In this document: in pieces, positions 28,348-37,214 of the stretch
Layout: every line of letters starts with the position of its first letter
How positions within the stretch are numbered: position 1 is the first letter of the stretch
Assembly: GCF_016464375.1 (NCBI RefSeq)
Contig: NZ_JADDIU010000031.1
Coordinates: 1 to 55,633 of the forward strand
Length of the DNA: 55,633 nt
Direction: 5' to 3'
From: Bacillus renqingensis
Lineage (GTDB): Bacteria > Bacillota > Bacilli > Bacillales > Cytobacillaceae
The notes under the pieces: generated by a model
Databases searched by the model: none
Told to the model about the DNA's origin: nothing
The model's input: only the letters and a program-made list of their open reading frames with translations
Translations under genes and position numbers: made by a program

Positions 28348-29970
28348 TTGAAGCAGGTCTATTCATCGAAGGCCTTGTTTAAAGGGGCTTTTATTCTTAC
28401 GATAGCGGCAATAATTACAAAAATTTTGAGCGCCGTTTATCGGGTTCCGTTTCAAAATATTGTCGGCGATATCGGTTTTTACATATATCAACAGGTCTAT
28501 CCGTTTTACGGGATAGCCACTGTCCTTTCGACAACAGGATTTCCCGTCGTGATTTCGAAACTCTATATGGAACAAAAACAATTAGGAGATGAGGAAAAAT
28601 CCCGTTTTCTGCTGATTGCAGCCTTTCTTTTTTTACAAATTTTTGGTTTTATTTGTTTTCTCATTTTATTTATCGGGGCGAATCGACTGGCAAATTGGAT
28701 GCATGACCCGCAGCTCGCTATCTTATTAAGAGTTGTCTCACTTGTATTTTTAACCTTTCCAATCGTTTCCTTGATGAGGGGTTACTTTCAAGGAAACGGC
28801 GATATGGTGCCGACTGCATTATCACAAGTAGGAGAACAAACAGTCCGGATTCTTACGATTCTTTTCTTGTCCTATCTATTTATGAAACAAGGTTATTCTT
28901 TATATGTTGTCGGGAGCGGTGCCATGTTTGGTGCGATTACCGGCAGCATCGTTTCCGGACTCATCTTGTTTATGTTTATATGGATCCGCAAACAATGGAA
29001 ATGGATACAGCCTAAAAAGGAACCGATTAACAGTTATTTGGCCGAGTTAAAGCGGATTTTTAAGGCCCTTTTTTTCCAGGGCCTGATGATTTGTGTGAGC
29101 GGCATGCTGCTCATCTTGATCCAATTGGCGGACTCGTTAAATTTATATGCATTACTCATTACAAGTGGAATTGAAAAAGAAACAGCTAAAGTCCTGAAAG
29201 GTATATTTGATCGTGGTCAGCCGTTAATCCAATTGGGAACCGTTGCGGCAACGTCGATGTCATTAGCACTTGTACCGCTGATTACTCATGAACGATTTTC
29301 AAGCAGCAAACCATTTTTACATGATAAAATTCAGTTAGCGATTAAAACGAGTATCATTGTCGGAGTTGGCGCTGCTTGCGGATTAGCGGTGATTATCAGA
29401 CCAACCAATAGGATGTTGTTTGAAAATAGTTCTGGTTCCACTGTTTTGGCGGTTCTTAGTTTTGTGATTCTGTTTACTTCTATCATTTTAACAGTGATGG
29501 CGATTATGCAGGGATTGGGCTTTCTGCTATTTCCCACGCTGGTTGTCGCTGGGGTGTTTCCGGTCAAGTATCTCCTCAACATTGTATTCGTCCCGTTATA
29601 TGGAATAATGGGTGCGGCTGTTTCCTCGCTGATTTCATTAGCCATTGCCGCTGCATTATTAATCATAAGATTGAAAAAGCTGCTGAATGCCCCGATCCTC
29701 GCGCTGCGATTTTTAGGAATAGTATGTACAGCTGCTGTTTTGATGATGTGTGTGTTAAACGCGTATTTATTTGTAACAGATAGATGGATTGCCCGCCTTG
29801 ATATAGGACGTTTCGCTGCGGCAGGACAAGCTTTAAGTGCAGTTTGTTTAGGCGGGATTATCTTTTTGTTCGTGATCATTAGAGGGAGGATATTCCGGGA
29901 GGAAGAATTGGCTTTTTTCCCCTTAGGAAGTAAGTTACGATATTTTATGGCGCGAAAGGATAGAGGGTAG
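28348..29970 (+). CDS. yabM: MOP-family polysaccharide/lipid flippase-like membrane protein YabM (SpoVB/MurJ-like)
   Basis: Predicted 12-14-helix membrane protein of the MATE/MOP superfamily related to SpoVB and the lipid II flippase MurJ. Hydrophobic helices run throughout and end in a basic tail. SAVYRVPFQNIVGDIGFYIYQ near the N-terminus is the family's GD.G.Y motif. Possible role: flipping cell-wall precursors; the substrate is unknown. TTG 28348 with AGGTG (28335-28339) gives 540 aa starting MKQVYSSKAL; an earlier TTG (28330) lacks a ribosome site. mazG follows with one base between. Confidence 0.88.
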   Translation: MKQVYSSKALFKGAFILTIAAIITKILSAVYRVPFQNIVGDIGFYIYQQVYPFYGIATVLSTTGFPVVISKLYMEQKQLGDEEKSRFLLIAAFLFLQIFGFICFLILFIGANRLANWMHDPQLAILLRVVSLVFLTFPIVSLMRGYFQGNGDMVPTALSQVGEQTVRILTILFLSYLFMKQGYSLYVVGSGAMFGAITGSIVSGLILFMFIWIRKQWKWIQPKKEPINSYLAELKRIFKALFFQGLMICVSGMLLILIQLADSLNLYALLITSGIEKETAKVLKGIFDRGQPLIQLGTVAATSMSLALVPLITHERFSSSKPFLHDKIQLAIKTSIIVGVGAACGLAVIIRPTNRMLFENSSGSTVLAVLSFVILFTSIILTVMAIMQGLGFLLFPTLVVAGVFPVKYLLNIVFVPLYGIMGAAVSSLISLAIAAALLIIRLKKLLNAPILALRFLGIVCTAAVLMMCVLNAYLFVTDRWIARLDIGRFAAAGQALSAVCLGGIIFLFVIIRGRIFREEELAFFPLGSKLRYFMARKDRG

Positions 29971-29971
29971 C

Positions 29972-31441
29972 ATGGTGAATAAAATTGAAATTATCGGCTT
30001 AGGGGCAGGGGATTTGGCCCAGCTGCCGCTCGGTATATACCGTAAATTAATAAAAGCCGGGGATGTTTATTTGCGGACTAAGGAACATCCGGTTGTAGCG
30101 GAACTCGAAAAGGAAGGGATGCATTATACCTCCTTTGACTTCATCTATGAAAAACATCAACAATTTGAGGCGGTTTATCAGGAAATTACTCAAATATTAA
30201 TCGAAAAGGCCCAATCTGCCTCGATCGTCTATGCCGTTCCAGGGCATCCGCTTGTGGCAGAGCAAACCGTTCAGTTGTTGTTGGCAGATGGTCCAAAACA
30301 AGGGGTGGAGATCCAAATCGAAGGTGGGCAAAGCTTTTTGGATCCGATATTTGCCGCTTTAAAAATTGACCCGGTTGAAGGTTTCCAGCTTCTTGATGGA
30401 ACAGCGCTGGATGCCAGCCAGCTTCAAGTTGGCCAGCATATCCTGATTAGCCAAGTATACGATTCGTTTGTTGCCTCCAACGTTAAGTTAACGTTAATGG
30501 AGAAACTGCCGGATGATTATGAGGTGGTGATTATAACTGCTGCCGGCAGCAAAGAAGAGTCCGTGAAAAAGGTGCCGTTGTATGAACTAGATCGCAGCGT
30601 CTCGGCTCACAACCTGACCACTGTCTACGTTCCGCCCGTTACTGAAGAGCGGATATTATGGAAGGATTTTAGTAAGCTGCGCGAAATTATTACTGTGTTA
30701 AGAGGACCAAACGGCTGTCCATGGGATAAGGAGCAAACACATGAATCACTCAAAAAATATTTAATCGAGGAAACATATGAGGTCATTGATGCGATTAACA
30801 GGGATGATCTTGATCATTTGATTGAAGAGCTGGGCGATGTCCTGCTTCAGGTGATGCTTCACGCGCAAATTGGTGAAGACGAAGGGTTTTTCTCCATTGA
30901 TGATGTGATTGAAGGATTATCAGCCAAAATGATTCGCCGCCACCCGCATGTGTTTGGCGATGGCTCAGCTGCTAATGCCGAGGAAGTCGTCATCCATTGG
31001 GAAGAAATTAAGCAGCAGGAAAAAGGGGAAGTAAAACAGGCTTCAGTTCTGGAAGGCGTATCGTATGCCCTGCCGAATCTACTCCGTGCCTATGAGCTGC
31101 AAAAAAAAGCAGCCAAAGTTGGTTTTGATTGGCAGGAAATCACCCCGGCTTTGGCGAAAGTCACAGAAGAGCTGGAGGAATTTGTTGCTGAGTTGGATGG
31201 AACGGAAGAAGGTTTATTACGGGCGAAAAAGGAATTCGGCGACCTCTTGTTTGCCTTTGTGAATGTCGCCAGATTTTTAAAGCTGAATCCAGAAGAAGCT
31301 TTATTTGAAACAAATGAAAAGTTTATCCGCCGGTTTCACTATATTGAAGCGCAGGTGAAGGAAAGCGGCAAAACCTTCGAGCAGTTTACTCTCAAAGAGC
31401 TGGATCGCTTTTGGGATGAGGCCAAATTAAGAGGATTATAG
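29972..31441 (+). CDS. mazG: Tetrapyrrole methylase-like / MazG nucleoside triphosphate pyrophosphohydrolase fusion (YabN)
   Basis: Two-domain protein. The N-terminal tetrapyrrole (corrin/porphyrin) methylase-like domain (about 1-215; IIGLGAGDLAQLPLG, YAVPGHPLVAE) is of unknown function. The C-terminal part (about 228-489) is a double MazG domain that hydrolyses non-canonical or excess NTPs, with GPNGCPWDKEQTHESL and the metal-binding EELGDVLLQV. 489 aa as in B. subtilis YabN. ATG 29972 follows AGAGGG. It begins the run mazG-rqcP-yabP-yabQ-divIC. Confidence 0.94.
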   Translation: MVNKIEIIGLGAGDLAQLPLGIYRKLIKAGDVYLRTKEHPVVAELEKEGMHYTSFDFIYEKHQQFEAVYQEITQILIEKAQSASIVYAVPGHPLVAEQTVQLLLADGPKQGVEIQIEGGQSFLDPIFAALKIDPVEGFQLLDGTALDASQLQVGQHILISQVYDSFVASNVKLTLMEKLPDDYEVVIITAAGSKEESVKKVPLYELDRSVSAHNLTTVYVPPVTEERILWKDFSKLREIITVLRGPNGCPWDKEQTHESLKKYLIEETYEVIDAINRDDLDHLIEELGDVLLQVMLHAQIGEDEGFFSIDDVIEGLSAKMIRRHPHVFGDGSAANAEEVVIHWEEIKQQEKGEVKQASVLEGVSYALPNLLRAYELQKKAAKVGFDWQEITPALAKVTEELEEFVAELDGTEEGLLRAKKEFGDLLFAFVNVARFLKLNPEEALFETNEKFIRRFHYIEAQVKESGKTFEQFTLKELDRFWDEAKLRGL

Positions 31442-31460
31442 ACAAGGGGGCAGGATAAGT

Positions 31461-31742
31461 ATGCGTTTAGATAAGTTTTTAAAAGTATCACGGCTAATTA
31501 AGCGGAGAACATTGGCGAAGGAAGTATCAGACCAAGGCAGAATCGAGATTAACGGGAAGGAGGCCAAGGCGAGTTCAACCGTTAAGATTGGGGATGAATT
31601 GACACTGAGACTCGGGCAAAGGAAAGTGACCGTGAGGATTGAGCGGATTCAGGAAACGACTCGGAAAGAAGAAGCAGCAGAAATGTATACAATCTTGAAG
31701 GAAGAAAGGCTTGGTTCTGTAGAAAACAACCCGGACGACTAA
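31461..31742 (+). CDS. rqcP: Ribosome-associated quality control protein RqcP
   Basis: S4-domain protein (YabO) that works with RqcH to add alanine tails to nascent chains on stalled 50S subunits. The S4 RNA-binding domain covers most of the protein (MRLDKFLKVSRLIKRRTLAKE, then GRIEINGKEAK). 93 aa; B. subtilis RqcP has 86. It lies 19 bases after mazG. Confidence 0.94.
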   Translation: MRLDKFLKVSRLIKRRTLAKEVSDQGRIEINGKEAKASSTVKIGDELTLRLGQRKVTVRIERIQETTRKEEAAEMYTILKEERLGSVENNPDD

Positions 31743-31815
31743 TCCGGTTCTAATTTTTCATTTTTCACATAAAAATGTACAGAATGGTTGTACAAATGAT
31801 TGTGAGGGATGAAAA

Positions 31816-32118
31816 ATGAGCCAATTTTATGAACCAACCCCATCTAAAGGCAGTATTCCGGATCATGATGTCATCATGAGGGGAAGAAAGATTCTTGATA
31901 TTACAGGTGTCAAACAGGTTGAAAGTTTTGATAATGAAGAGTTCTTGTTGGAAACTGTGATGGGGTTTTTAGCGATTAAAGGGCAAAATCTACAAATGAA
32001 GAATTTGGATGTTGAAAAAGGGATTGTCTCAATTAAAGGAAAGATATATGACCTGGTCTACCTAGATGAGCAACACGGGGAGAAAGCTAAGGGATTCTTT
32101 AGCAAGTTATTCCGATGA
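31816..32118 (+). CDS. yabP: Sporulation protein YabP (spore cortex assembly)
   Basis: Mother-cell protein of the YabP/YqfC family, needed with YabQ for normal spore cortex in B. subtilis. 100 aa with the family core IMRGRKILDITGVKQVESFDNEEFL-type sequence (residues about 20-44). ATG 31816 follows GTGAGGGATG. In the 73-base gap upstream I see a TGTAC/GTACA inverted repeat (31776-31780 and 31789-31793) but no convincing sigma-E promoter. It overlaps yabQ by four bases (ATGA). Confidence 0.93.
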   Translation: MSQFYEPTPSKGSIPDHDVIMRGRKILDITGVKQVESFDNEEFLLETVMGFLAIKGQNLQMKNLDVEKGIVSIKGKIYDLVYLDEQHGEKAKGFFSKLFR

Positions 32119-32747
32119 CCCTTTCAACGCAATTTATTACGATGCTTTCTATGATCGGCATGGGATCATTATTTGGTGCCATGTTTGATACGTATCAGCG
32201 CTTTTTAAAGCGGCCGAAAAGAAAGCAATGGATTGTCTTCTTTAATGATTTATTATTTTGGGCTATCCAGGCATTACTGATTTTTTATACCTTATTTCTT
32301 GTTAATAAAGGAGAAATTAGGTTTTATATTTTTCTTGCCCTTATTTGTGGATTTGCTGCTTATCAGAGTTTGTTAAAAGGTATTTATCTTCACTTGCTGG
32401 AATGGATCATTCAGTCGGTTGTTTTTATTTATCGATTGGTCAAAAAAGCCCTCCGCCTTATCATTTACGAACCAATTGTTGGCTTAATACAACTTGTTGT
32501 GATGATTATTTTGGCACTTGGCAGGGGGCTTTGGACCCTTGTCCAATCTGTTTTCAAAATCCTCCGTTTTATCCTCAAGGTTATTTTTGCGATTGTGAAA
32601 AAGATATCGTTGATATTTTGGAGACTTTTGCCGAAAGGTCTTAAAAAATCAGTCGAGAAGTTATATAATAGATTGGCAGGAAATTTTAAGAAAATAACGA
32701 ATTTCTTTGGTAAGTGGTTAACGAAATGGAACAAGAGAAAAAAATAA
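32115..32747 (+). CDS. yabQ: Sporulation membrane protein YabQ (spore cortex assembly)
   Basis: Membrane protein that locates to the forespore outer membrane and is required for cortex formation in B. subtilis. The N-terminal half has about four hydrophobic helices (6-24, 40-63, 68-84, 90-110). A long amphipathic, very lysine-rich C-terminal part follows (about 115-210). The start overlaps the yabP stop, so the pair is translationally coupled. The C-terminal half is low in conservation. Confidence 0.92.
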   Translation: MTLSTQFITMLSMIGMGSLFGAMFDTYQRFLKRPKRKQWIVFFNDLLFWAIQALLIFYTLFLVNKGEIRFYIFLALICGFAAYQSLLKGIYLHLLEWIIQSVVFIYRLVKKALRLIIYEPIVGLIQLVVMIILALGRGLWTLVQSVFKILRFILKVIFAIVKKISLIFWRLLPKGLKKSVEKLYNRLAGNFKKITNFFGKWLTKWNKRKK

Positions 32748-32768
32748 GAAAGGGTAAGGGTAGGAAAT

Positions 32769-33152
32769 ATGGGAGTAGAAAGACAAAGAAATGTTTCAAA
32801 GCTACAGACAACCTATGTCAAGCAGCAGGAATATGCGGAAATTGCCTCGGCTAGGAAAAGAAAGCTATTGATTAGAAGGCTTTCATTGTTCTTTGTTCTT
32901 GCGGCTATCATATCTTTTTTTATGATATCCAGTTTTCTTTCCCAAACCACAAACCTGGAGGCAAAAATAGCGCAAAAGCAGAAGCTTGAGCAAGAGTATG
33001 CTGAGTTGAGAGGGCAGGAAAAGGTGTTAAAAGAGAATATCGTGAAACTTCATGATCCAGAATATATTGCAAAGCTGGCAAGGAAAGAGTACTTTTTCTC
33101 GAAGAAAGGTGAAATTATCTTTAATATTCCGGAAGAAAACAAGGAAAAATGA
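32769..33152 (+). CDS. divIC: Cell division protein DivIC (FtsB-like)
   Basis: Bitopic divisome protein that pairs with FtsL and DivIB to activate septal wall synthesis. 127 aa: basic cytoplasmic N-terminus (1-37), one transmembrane helix (38-57), coiled coil (about 60-90), and the short C-terminal domain with DPEYIAKLARKEYFF. It follows yabQ by 21 bases. Confidence 0.95.
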   Translation: MGVERQRNVSKLQTTYVKQQEYAEIASARKRKLLIRRLSLFFVLAAIISFFMISSFLSQTTNLEAKIAQKQKLEQEYAELRGQEKVLKENIVKLHDPEYIAKLARKEYFFSKKGEIIFNIPEENKEK

Positions 33153-33169
33153 TCCATTGTCTAGTTATA

Positions 33170-33199
33170 TTGACACATAATTTTTTCTTTTTGTATAAT
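33170..33199 (+). promoter_or_regulatory. Sigma-A promoter of yabR
   Basis: TTGACA (33170-33175) and TATAAT (33194-33199), both perfect, spaced 18 bp. Confidence 0.88.
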
Positions 33200-33247
33200 A
33201 TATAGTATGTATGATCTTTTAAATTTTTAAGGAGGAACATTTTTTTT

Positions 33248-33676
33248 ATGTCAATCGAAGTAGGCAGCAAGTTACAGGGAAAGGTAACAGGGATTACAAA
33301 TTTCGGAGCGTTTGTGGAGCTGCCGGATGGATCAACAGGACTCGTACACATTAGCGAGGTTGCTGACAATTATGTAAAGGATATCAATGATCATCTAAAG
33401 GTTGGTGACCAAGTAGAAGTCAAGGTCCTGAATGTTGAAAAGGATGGAAAAATCGGGCTATCGATTAAAAAGGCAAAGGATAGGCCAGAGCCAGAGAGAC
33501 GGCACTCCCATTCACAACGTCTTCGTCAAGGTAAGGCAAACGATCGTGGTAGCAACAGAACGGAAACATTTGAATCAAAAATGGCTCGCTTTTTAAAAGA
33601 TAGTGAAGACCGCCTATCTTCACTAAAGCGAAACACAGAGTCTAAGCGCGGCGGAAGAGGGGCTAGACGAGGCTAA
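33248..33676 (+). CDS. yabR: S1 RNA-binding domain protein YabR
   Basis: General stress protein 13-like. An N-terminal S1 OB-fold domain (about 1-75; GKVTGITNFGAFVELPDGSTGLVHISE) is followed by a basic, Arg/Ser-rich low-complexity C-terminus (about 76-142) ending GGRGARRG. It likely binds RNA or ribosomes; no specific role is established. TTAAGGAGGAAC precedes ATG 33248. It has its own strong promoter and terminator. Confidence 0.93.
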   Translation: MSIEVGSKLQGKVTGITNFGAFVELPDGSTGLVHISEVADNYVKDINDHLKVGDQVEVKVLNVEKDGKIGLSIKKAKDRPEPERRHSHSQRLRQGKANDRGSNRTETFESKMARFLKDSEDRLSSLKRNTESKRGGRGARRG

Positions 33677-33710
33677 CTTGCTGCTAACTTTTAACGAATA
33701 TAGCAGAATC

Positions 33711-33742
33711 AAAAGACAAGTCAATCAGGACTTGTCTTTTTT
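33711..33742 (+). terminator. Intrinsic terminator of yabR
   Basis: A perfect 12-bp stem (33711-33722 with 33729-33740) with a six-base loop and T tail, seven bases before the next palindrome. Confidence 0.9.
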
Positions 33743-33748
33743 GTTTAT

Positions 33749-33797
33749 AAGGTGCCAGGCACCATGTGAAATTAATCACATGGTGCCTGGCACCTTT
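33749..33797 (+). repeat. Long palindrome upstream of spoIIE (GGTGCC family, copy 2)
   Basis: A perfect 21-bp inverted repeat (33749-33769 with 33776-33796) with loop AATTAA. Each arm contains GGTGCC-A-GGCACC or its complement, itself palindromic. It is the same family as 28250 and lies 12 bases before the first Spo0A-box-like site of the spoIIE promoter. Confidence 0.92.
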
Positions 33798-33808
33798 TGG
33801 TGGAAACA

Positions 33809-33873
33809 GTCGAACGAATTATGGAATTATAGTCACTAATTTGACAAACTTTTAATTCTAGTAATTTTATAAT
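33809..33873 (+). promoter_or_regulatory. Spo0A-controlled promoter of spoIIE with 21-bp spacer
   Basis: TTGACA (33841-33846) and TATAAT (33868-33873) are both perfect but 21 bp apart. This is the long spacing known for the Spo0A-activated spoIIE and spoIIG promoters. 0A-box-like AGTCGAA (33809-33815) and TGACAAA (33842-33848, overlapping the -35) each differ from the consensus by one base. Confidence 0.8.
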
Positions 33874-33906
33874 AGGGGCAATAGAAAGTGGTAGGGGAGT
33901 GGTTTT

Positions 33907-36381
33907 ATGGAAAAGGTAGAACGTGGAATGGTAGAACCAGTTGGAGAAGTAAACCTTCAACCACCGAAAGTGGATTACCAGAACGTCATACGGAAAATTC
34001 AATTCATGTTAGAATCCTTTTTTATAAGAAAGGGTGTCCTTTTGTTAATTGTCGGATTTTTGCTTGGGCGGGCGTTAATTCTAGCAAAACTGACCCCCTT
34101 TAGTCTGCCTTTTTTTGCATCTGTCTATTTAATTAAAAAGGACAGGGCACCGCTTGCCCTGATTGGACTAATTGCCGGGGCAACAACAATTTCATTGGCA
34201 AATGCTGCCTTCACCTTCATTATCACAGTTTCTTTTTTAATCGTTTTCCGGATCAGCCAAAAATGGCTGGCGAATGAAATGAAGGCACTTCCTTTTTATG
34301 TGGCGGTCACTCTCGGGCTTGGAAAGTTAGCGGAAGTCTTTATCCTTTCCAAGCAGTTATCCGTTTACGATGGCATGATGGTCAGCGTTCAAGCAATTCT
34401 GGCTTTTATTTTAACGTTGATTTTTTTACAAAGCATTCCATTGTTAACATTATATAAACGGCGGCAATTATTAAAAACTGAAGAAATCGTTTGTTTGATT
34501 ATTATGCTTGCGACCATTATGACAGGAACCATCGGCTGGAAGATCTATGATCTGTCAGTTGAACATATTATGGCGCGGTACTTAGTAATGGTCTTTTCCT
34601 TCATTGCCGGAGCGACAGTCGGTTCAACGGTTGGGGTCGTGACCGGGCTGATTTTTACGCTCGCCAGCGTATCAAGTTTCTATCATATGAGTCTACTTGC
34701 CTTCTCGGGTGTATTGGGCGGTTTATTAAAGGAAGGAAAGAAAATAGGTGTTTCGCTAGGATTGTTGATTGCTACTTTGCTAATCGGAATGTACGGTGAG
34801 GGTGGAGGCTCTTTAAAGCTGATGCTTATGGAATCGGGTGCTGCGATTGCCTTATTTCTCCTAACTCCTCAAGCCCTTACATCTAGATTAGCCAAGTATA
34901 TCCCTGGTACACCGGAATATACTGCCGAGCAGCAGAAATATATGCGGAAGATGCGTGATGTGACCGCGCAGCAGGTTTCGCAATTTTCCAGTGTCTTTGA
35001 TGCATTGTCTAAAAGCTTTTCGCAAATGGATATCCTTACAAAGGAAGATGAAAGTGAACGGGAACTGGATTATTTCATGAGCAATGTGACAGCAAAAACA
35101 TGTCAGACCTGCTTTAAAAAGGAGCAGTGCTGGGCAAAGAACTTTAGTACAACCTATGCAGCAATGGAAGATGTTATACATGAAATGGACCAAAATGATG
35201 GCAATATTTCATTGCGAGTATCGAGAGAATGGGAGAAGTTATGTTCACGTCCGAAGAAGGTATATGACACAATTGGGCAGGAATTAACATTTTTCCAGGC
35301 TAGCCAAAAATTAAAGAAAAAGGTTCAGGAGAGCCGGAAATTAGTGGCGGATCAATTGCTTGGTGTTTCCGAGGTGATGGACAATTTCGCTAAGGAAATC
35401 CAGCGGGAACGAGAAAATTATTATAAGCAGGAAGAGCAAATTATTGAGGCAATTCAAGGTTTTGGTATTCACATTGAACAGGTGGAGATCTATAGTCTCG
35501 AGCCGGGAAATATCGATATTGAAATGGCTGTGCCGTTTTGCAATGGCCACGGTGAATGCGAAAAGCTAATCGCTCCGATGTTAACCGACATTCTGGGTGA
35601 AACTATCGTCGTGAACAAGGAGGAGTGTGCCGGCCATTCAGGCGGTTTTTGCCAGGCGACCTTTAGGTCTTCAAAGGCGTTCACGGTTGAAACAGGATTT
35701 GCCCATGCAGCAAAGGACGGCGGCCTTATTTCTGGTGACAGCTATTCAACGATTGAACTGGGACTTGGCAAGATTGCCCTGGCCATCAGCGATGGAATGG
35801 GAAATGGGGAACGCGCTCATTACGAAAGTAAAGAAACGCTGGCGCTGCTGCAGAAAATCCTGCAATCGGGGATTGAGGAAAAAGTCGCGATAAAATCCGT
35901 TAATTCTATCCTCTCACTAAGAACAACGGATGAAATATTCTCTACTTTGGATCTGGCGATGATTGATTTAAAAAACGCTGCGGCAAAGTTCCTCAAAATC
36001 GGTTCAACGCCAAGTTTTATCAAGCGTGGTCATCAAATTATTAAAATCCAAGCGAGCAACCTGCCGATGGGGATTCTCCAGGAATTTGAAGTCGATGTCG
36101 TCGATGAGCAGTTAAAGGCAGGCGATTTGTTAATTATGATGAGCGATGGAATATTTGAAGGACCCAAACACGTAGAAAATTATGATTTATGGATGAAGCG
36201 AAAGCTGCTTGAATTAGAAACGGACGATCCCCAAGAGGTAGCCGATTTAATTTTAGAAGAGGTGATTCGTTCCAGGTCAGACATGATTGATGACGATATG
36301 ACGGTTGCGGTTGCAAAAATAAAACATAACACCCCGAAATGGGCCTCTATCCCGGTCCACAAACTAAAGCGGCAGGCTTAA
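33907..36381 (+). CDS. spoIIE: Stage II sporulation protein E (PP2C phosphatase)
   Basis: Membrane phosphatase that dephosphorylates SpoIIAA and so activates sigma-F in the forespore; it also locates to the polar septum with FtsZ. The N-terminal third has about ten transmembrane helices (about 38-325), a central region (about 340-590) mediates oligomerisation/FtsZ contact, and the PP2C domain holds metal aspartates D629 (SDGMGNGERA) and D747 (MSDGIFEG). 824 aa against 827 in B. subtilis. Confidence 0.97.
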   Translation: MEKVERGMVEPVGEVNLQPPKVDYQNVIRKIQFMLESFFIRKGVLLLIVGFLLGRALILAKLTPFSLPFFASVYLIKKDRAPLALIGLIAGATTISLANAAFTFIITVSFLIVFRISQKWLANEMKALPFYVAVTLGLGKLAEVFILSKQLSVYDGMMVSVQAILAFILTLIFLQSIPLLTLYKRRQLLKTEEIVCLIIMLATIMTGTIGWKIYDLSVEHIMARYLVMVFSFIAGATVGSTVGVVTGLIFTLASVSSFYHMSLLAFSGVLGGLLKEGKKIGVSLGLLIATLLIGMYGEGGGSLKLMLMESGAAIALFLLTPQALTSRLAKYIPGTPEYTAEQQKYMRKMRDVTAQQVSQFSSVFDALSKSFSQMDILTKEDESERELDYFMSNVTAKTCQTCFKKEQCWAKNFSTTYAAMEDVIHEMDQNDGNISLRVSREWEKLCSRPKKVYDTIGQELTFFQASQKLKKKVQESRKLVADQLLGVSEVMDNFAKEIQRERENYYKQEEQIIEAIQGFGIHIEQVEIYSLEPGNIDIEMAVPFCNGHGECEKLIAPMLTDILGETIVVNKEECAGHSGGFCQATFRSSKAFTVETGFAHAAKDGGLISGDSYSTIELGLGKIALAISDGMGNGERAHYESKETLALLQKILQSGIEEKVAIKSVNSILSLRTTDEIFSTLDLAMIDLKNAAAKFLKIGSTPSFIKRGHQIIKIQASNLPMGILQEFEVDVVDEQLKAGDLLIMMSDGIFEGPKHVENYDLWMKRKLLELETDDPQEVADLILEEVIRSRSDMIDDDMTVAVAKIKHNTPKWASIPVHKLKRQA

Positions 36382-36476
36382 CCGGGTTATTTTATCCTTA
36401 GCTTTCGAATCTTATGTATATTTCCTTCTTCCATCGTCGAAAATGGTAGTAACACAAGTTGTGGAGGGAGAAGGTT

Positions 36477-37214
36477 ATGTACACAGGTAAAATCCGGCAA
36501 ATTTTATTAATCACAGATGGCTGTTCAAATCAGGGTGAAGACCCGATTGCTATGGCTGCCCTGGCCAAGGAACAAGGGATTACGGTGAATGTCATTGGTG
36601 TTATGGAGCAGGATGTAATTGATGAAAAAGGAATGACTGAAATTGAAGGCATTGCTGCATCGGGCGGCGGTGTCAGCCAAATTGTCTATGCCAAACAGCT
36701 CTCACAAACCGTGCAAATGGTCACAAGAAAAGCGATGAACCAAACCATTCAAGGTGTAGTTAACCGGGAACTGCAGCAAATCTTAGGGCGTTCGCAGACA
36801 ATGGAAGACCTACCACCGGAAAAACGCGGTGAGGTAATGGAAGTGGTGGATGAATTAGGAGAAACGGTCGATTTAGAGGTGTTGATTCTTGTCGACACAA
36901 GTGCAAGTATGAAACAGAAGCTTGAGACAGTGAAAGAAGCACTGCTGGACCTTTCTCTAAGCCTAACCGCCCGAACAGGAAATAATCATTTCTCCGTTTT
37001 TGTATTTCCCGGGAAAAAGAATCCTGTCGAAAAATTGCTTGATTGGACACCAAAACTGCAAAGCTTGACAAGCATCTTTTCGCAGCTGTCGACCGGGGGA
37101 ATTACACCTACAGGGCCGGCATTAAGGACTGCCCTAGCCTCGTTTGAGGAAAAACGTTCATTAAGGAGTCTGCTTTCAAATGATGATGAATCATACTTTG
37201 AAGAGTCAGTATAG
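36477..37214 (+). CDS. yabS: von Willebrand factor A-like protein YabS
   Basis: Protein with a vWA-type segment: an N-terminal ILLITDGCSNQGEDP strand and a MIDAS-like DTSAS at 140-144. In B. subtilis yabS is forespore-expressed and of unknown role. 245 aa from ATG 36477, which follows GGAGGGAGAAGG; a TTG at 36459 lies before that site and is rejected. It overlaps yabT by 35 bases. The kinase partner suggests a shared function in forespore signalling. Confidence 0.9.
   Translation: MYTGKIRQILLITDGCSNQGEDPIAMAALAKEQGITVNVIGVMEQDVIDEKGMTEIEGIAASGGGVSQIVYAKQLSQTVQMVTRKAMNQTIQGVVNRELQQILGRSQTMEDLPPEKRGEVMEVVDELGETVDLEVLILVDTSASMKQKLETVKEALLDLSLSLTARTGNNHFSVFVFPGKKNPVEKLLDWTPKLQSLTSIFSQLSTGGITPTGPALRTALASFEEKRSLRSLLSNDDESYFEESV

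Noticed and set aside
29331..29879. 182-codon minus-strand open frame inside yabM
   Set aside because: Composition reflects the reverse of hydrophobic codons in yabM; no start signal or known domain.
32345..32644. 99-codon frame overlapping yabQ on the plus strand
   Set aside because: Out-of-frame shadow of yabQ without a ribosome site; Cys/Trp-rich composition typical of a wrong frame.
33677..33906. tRNA genes between yabR and spoIIE, as I recall for B. subtilis
   Set aside because: No cloverleaf or tRNA-like sequence; only a terminator, palindrome and promoter.
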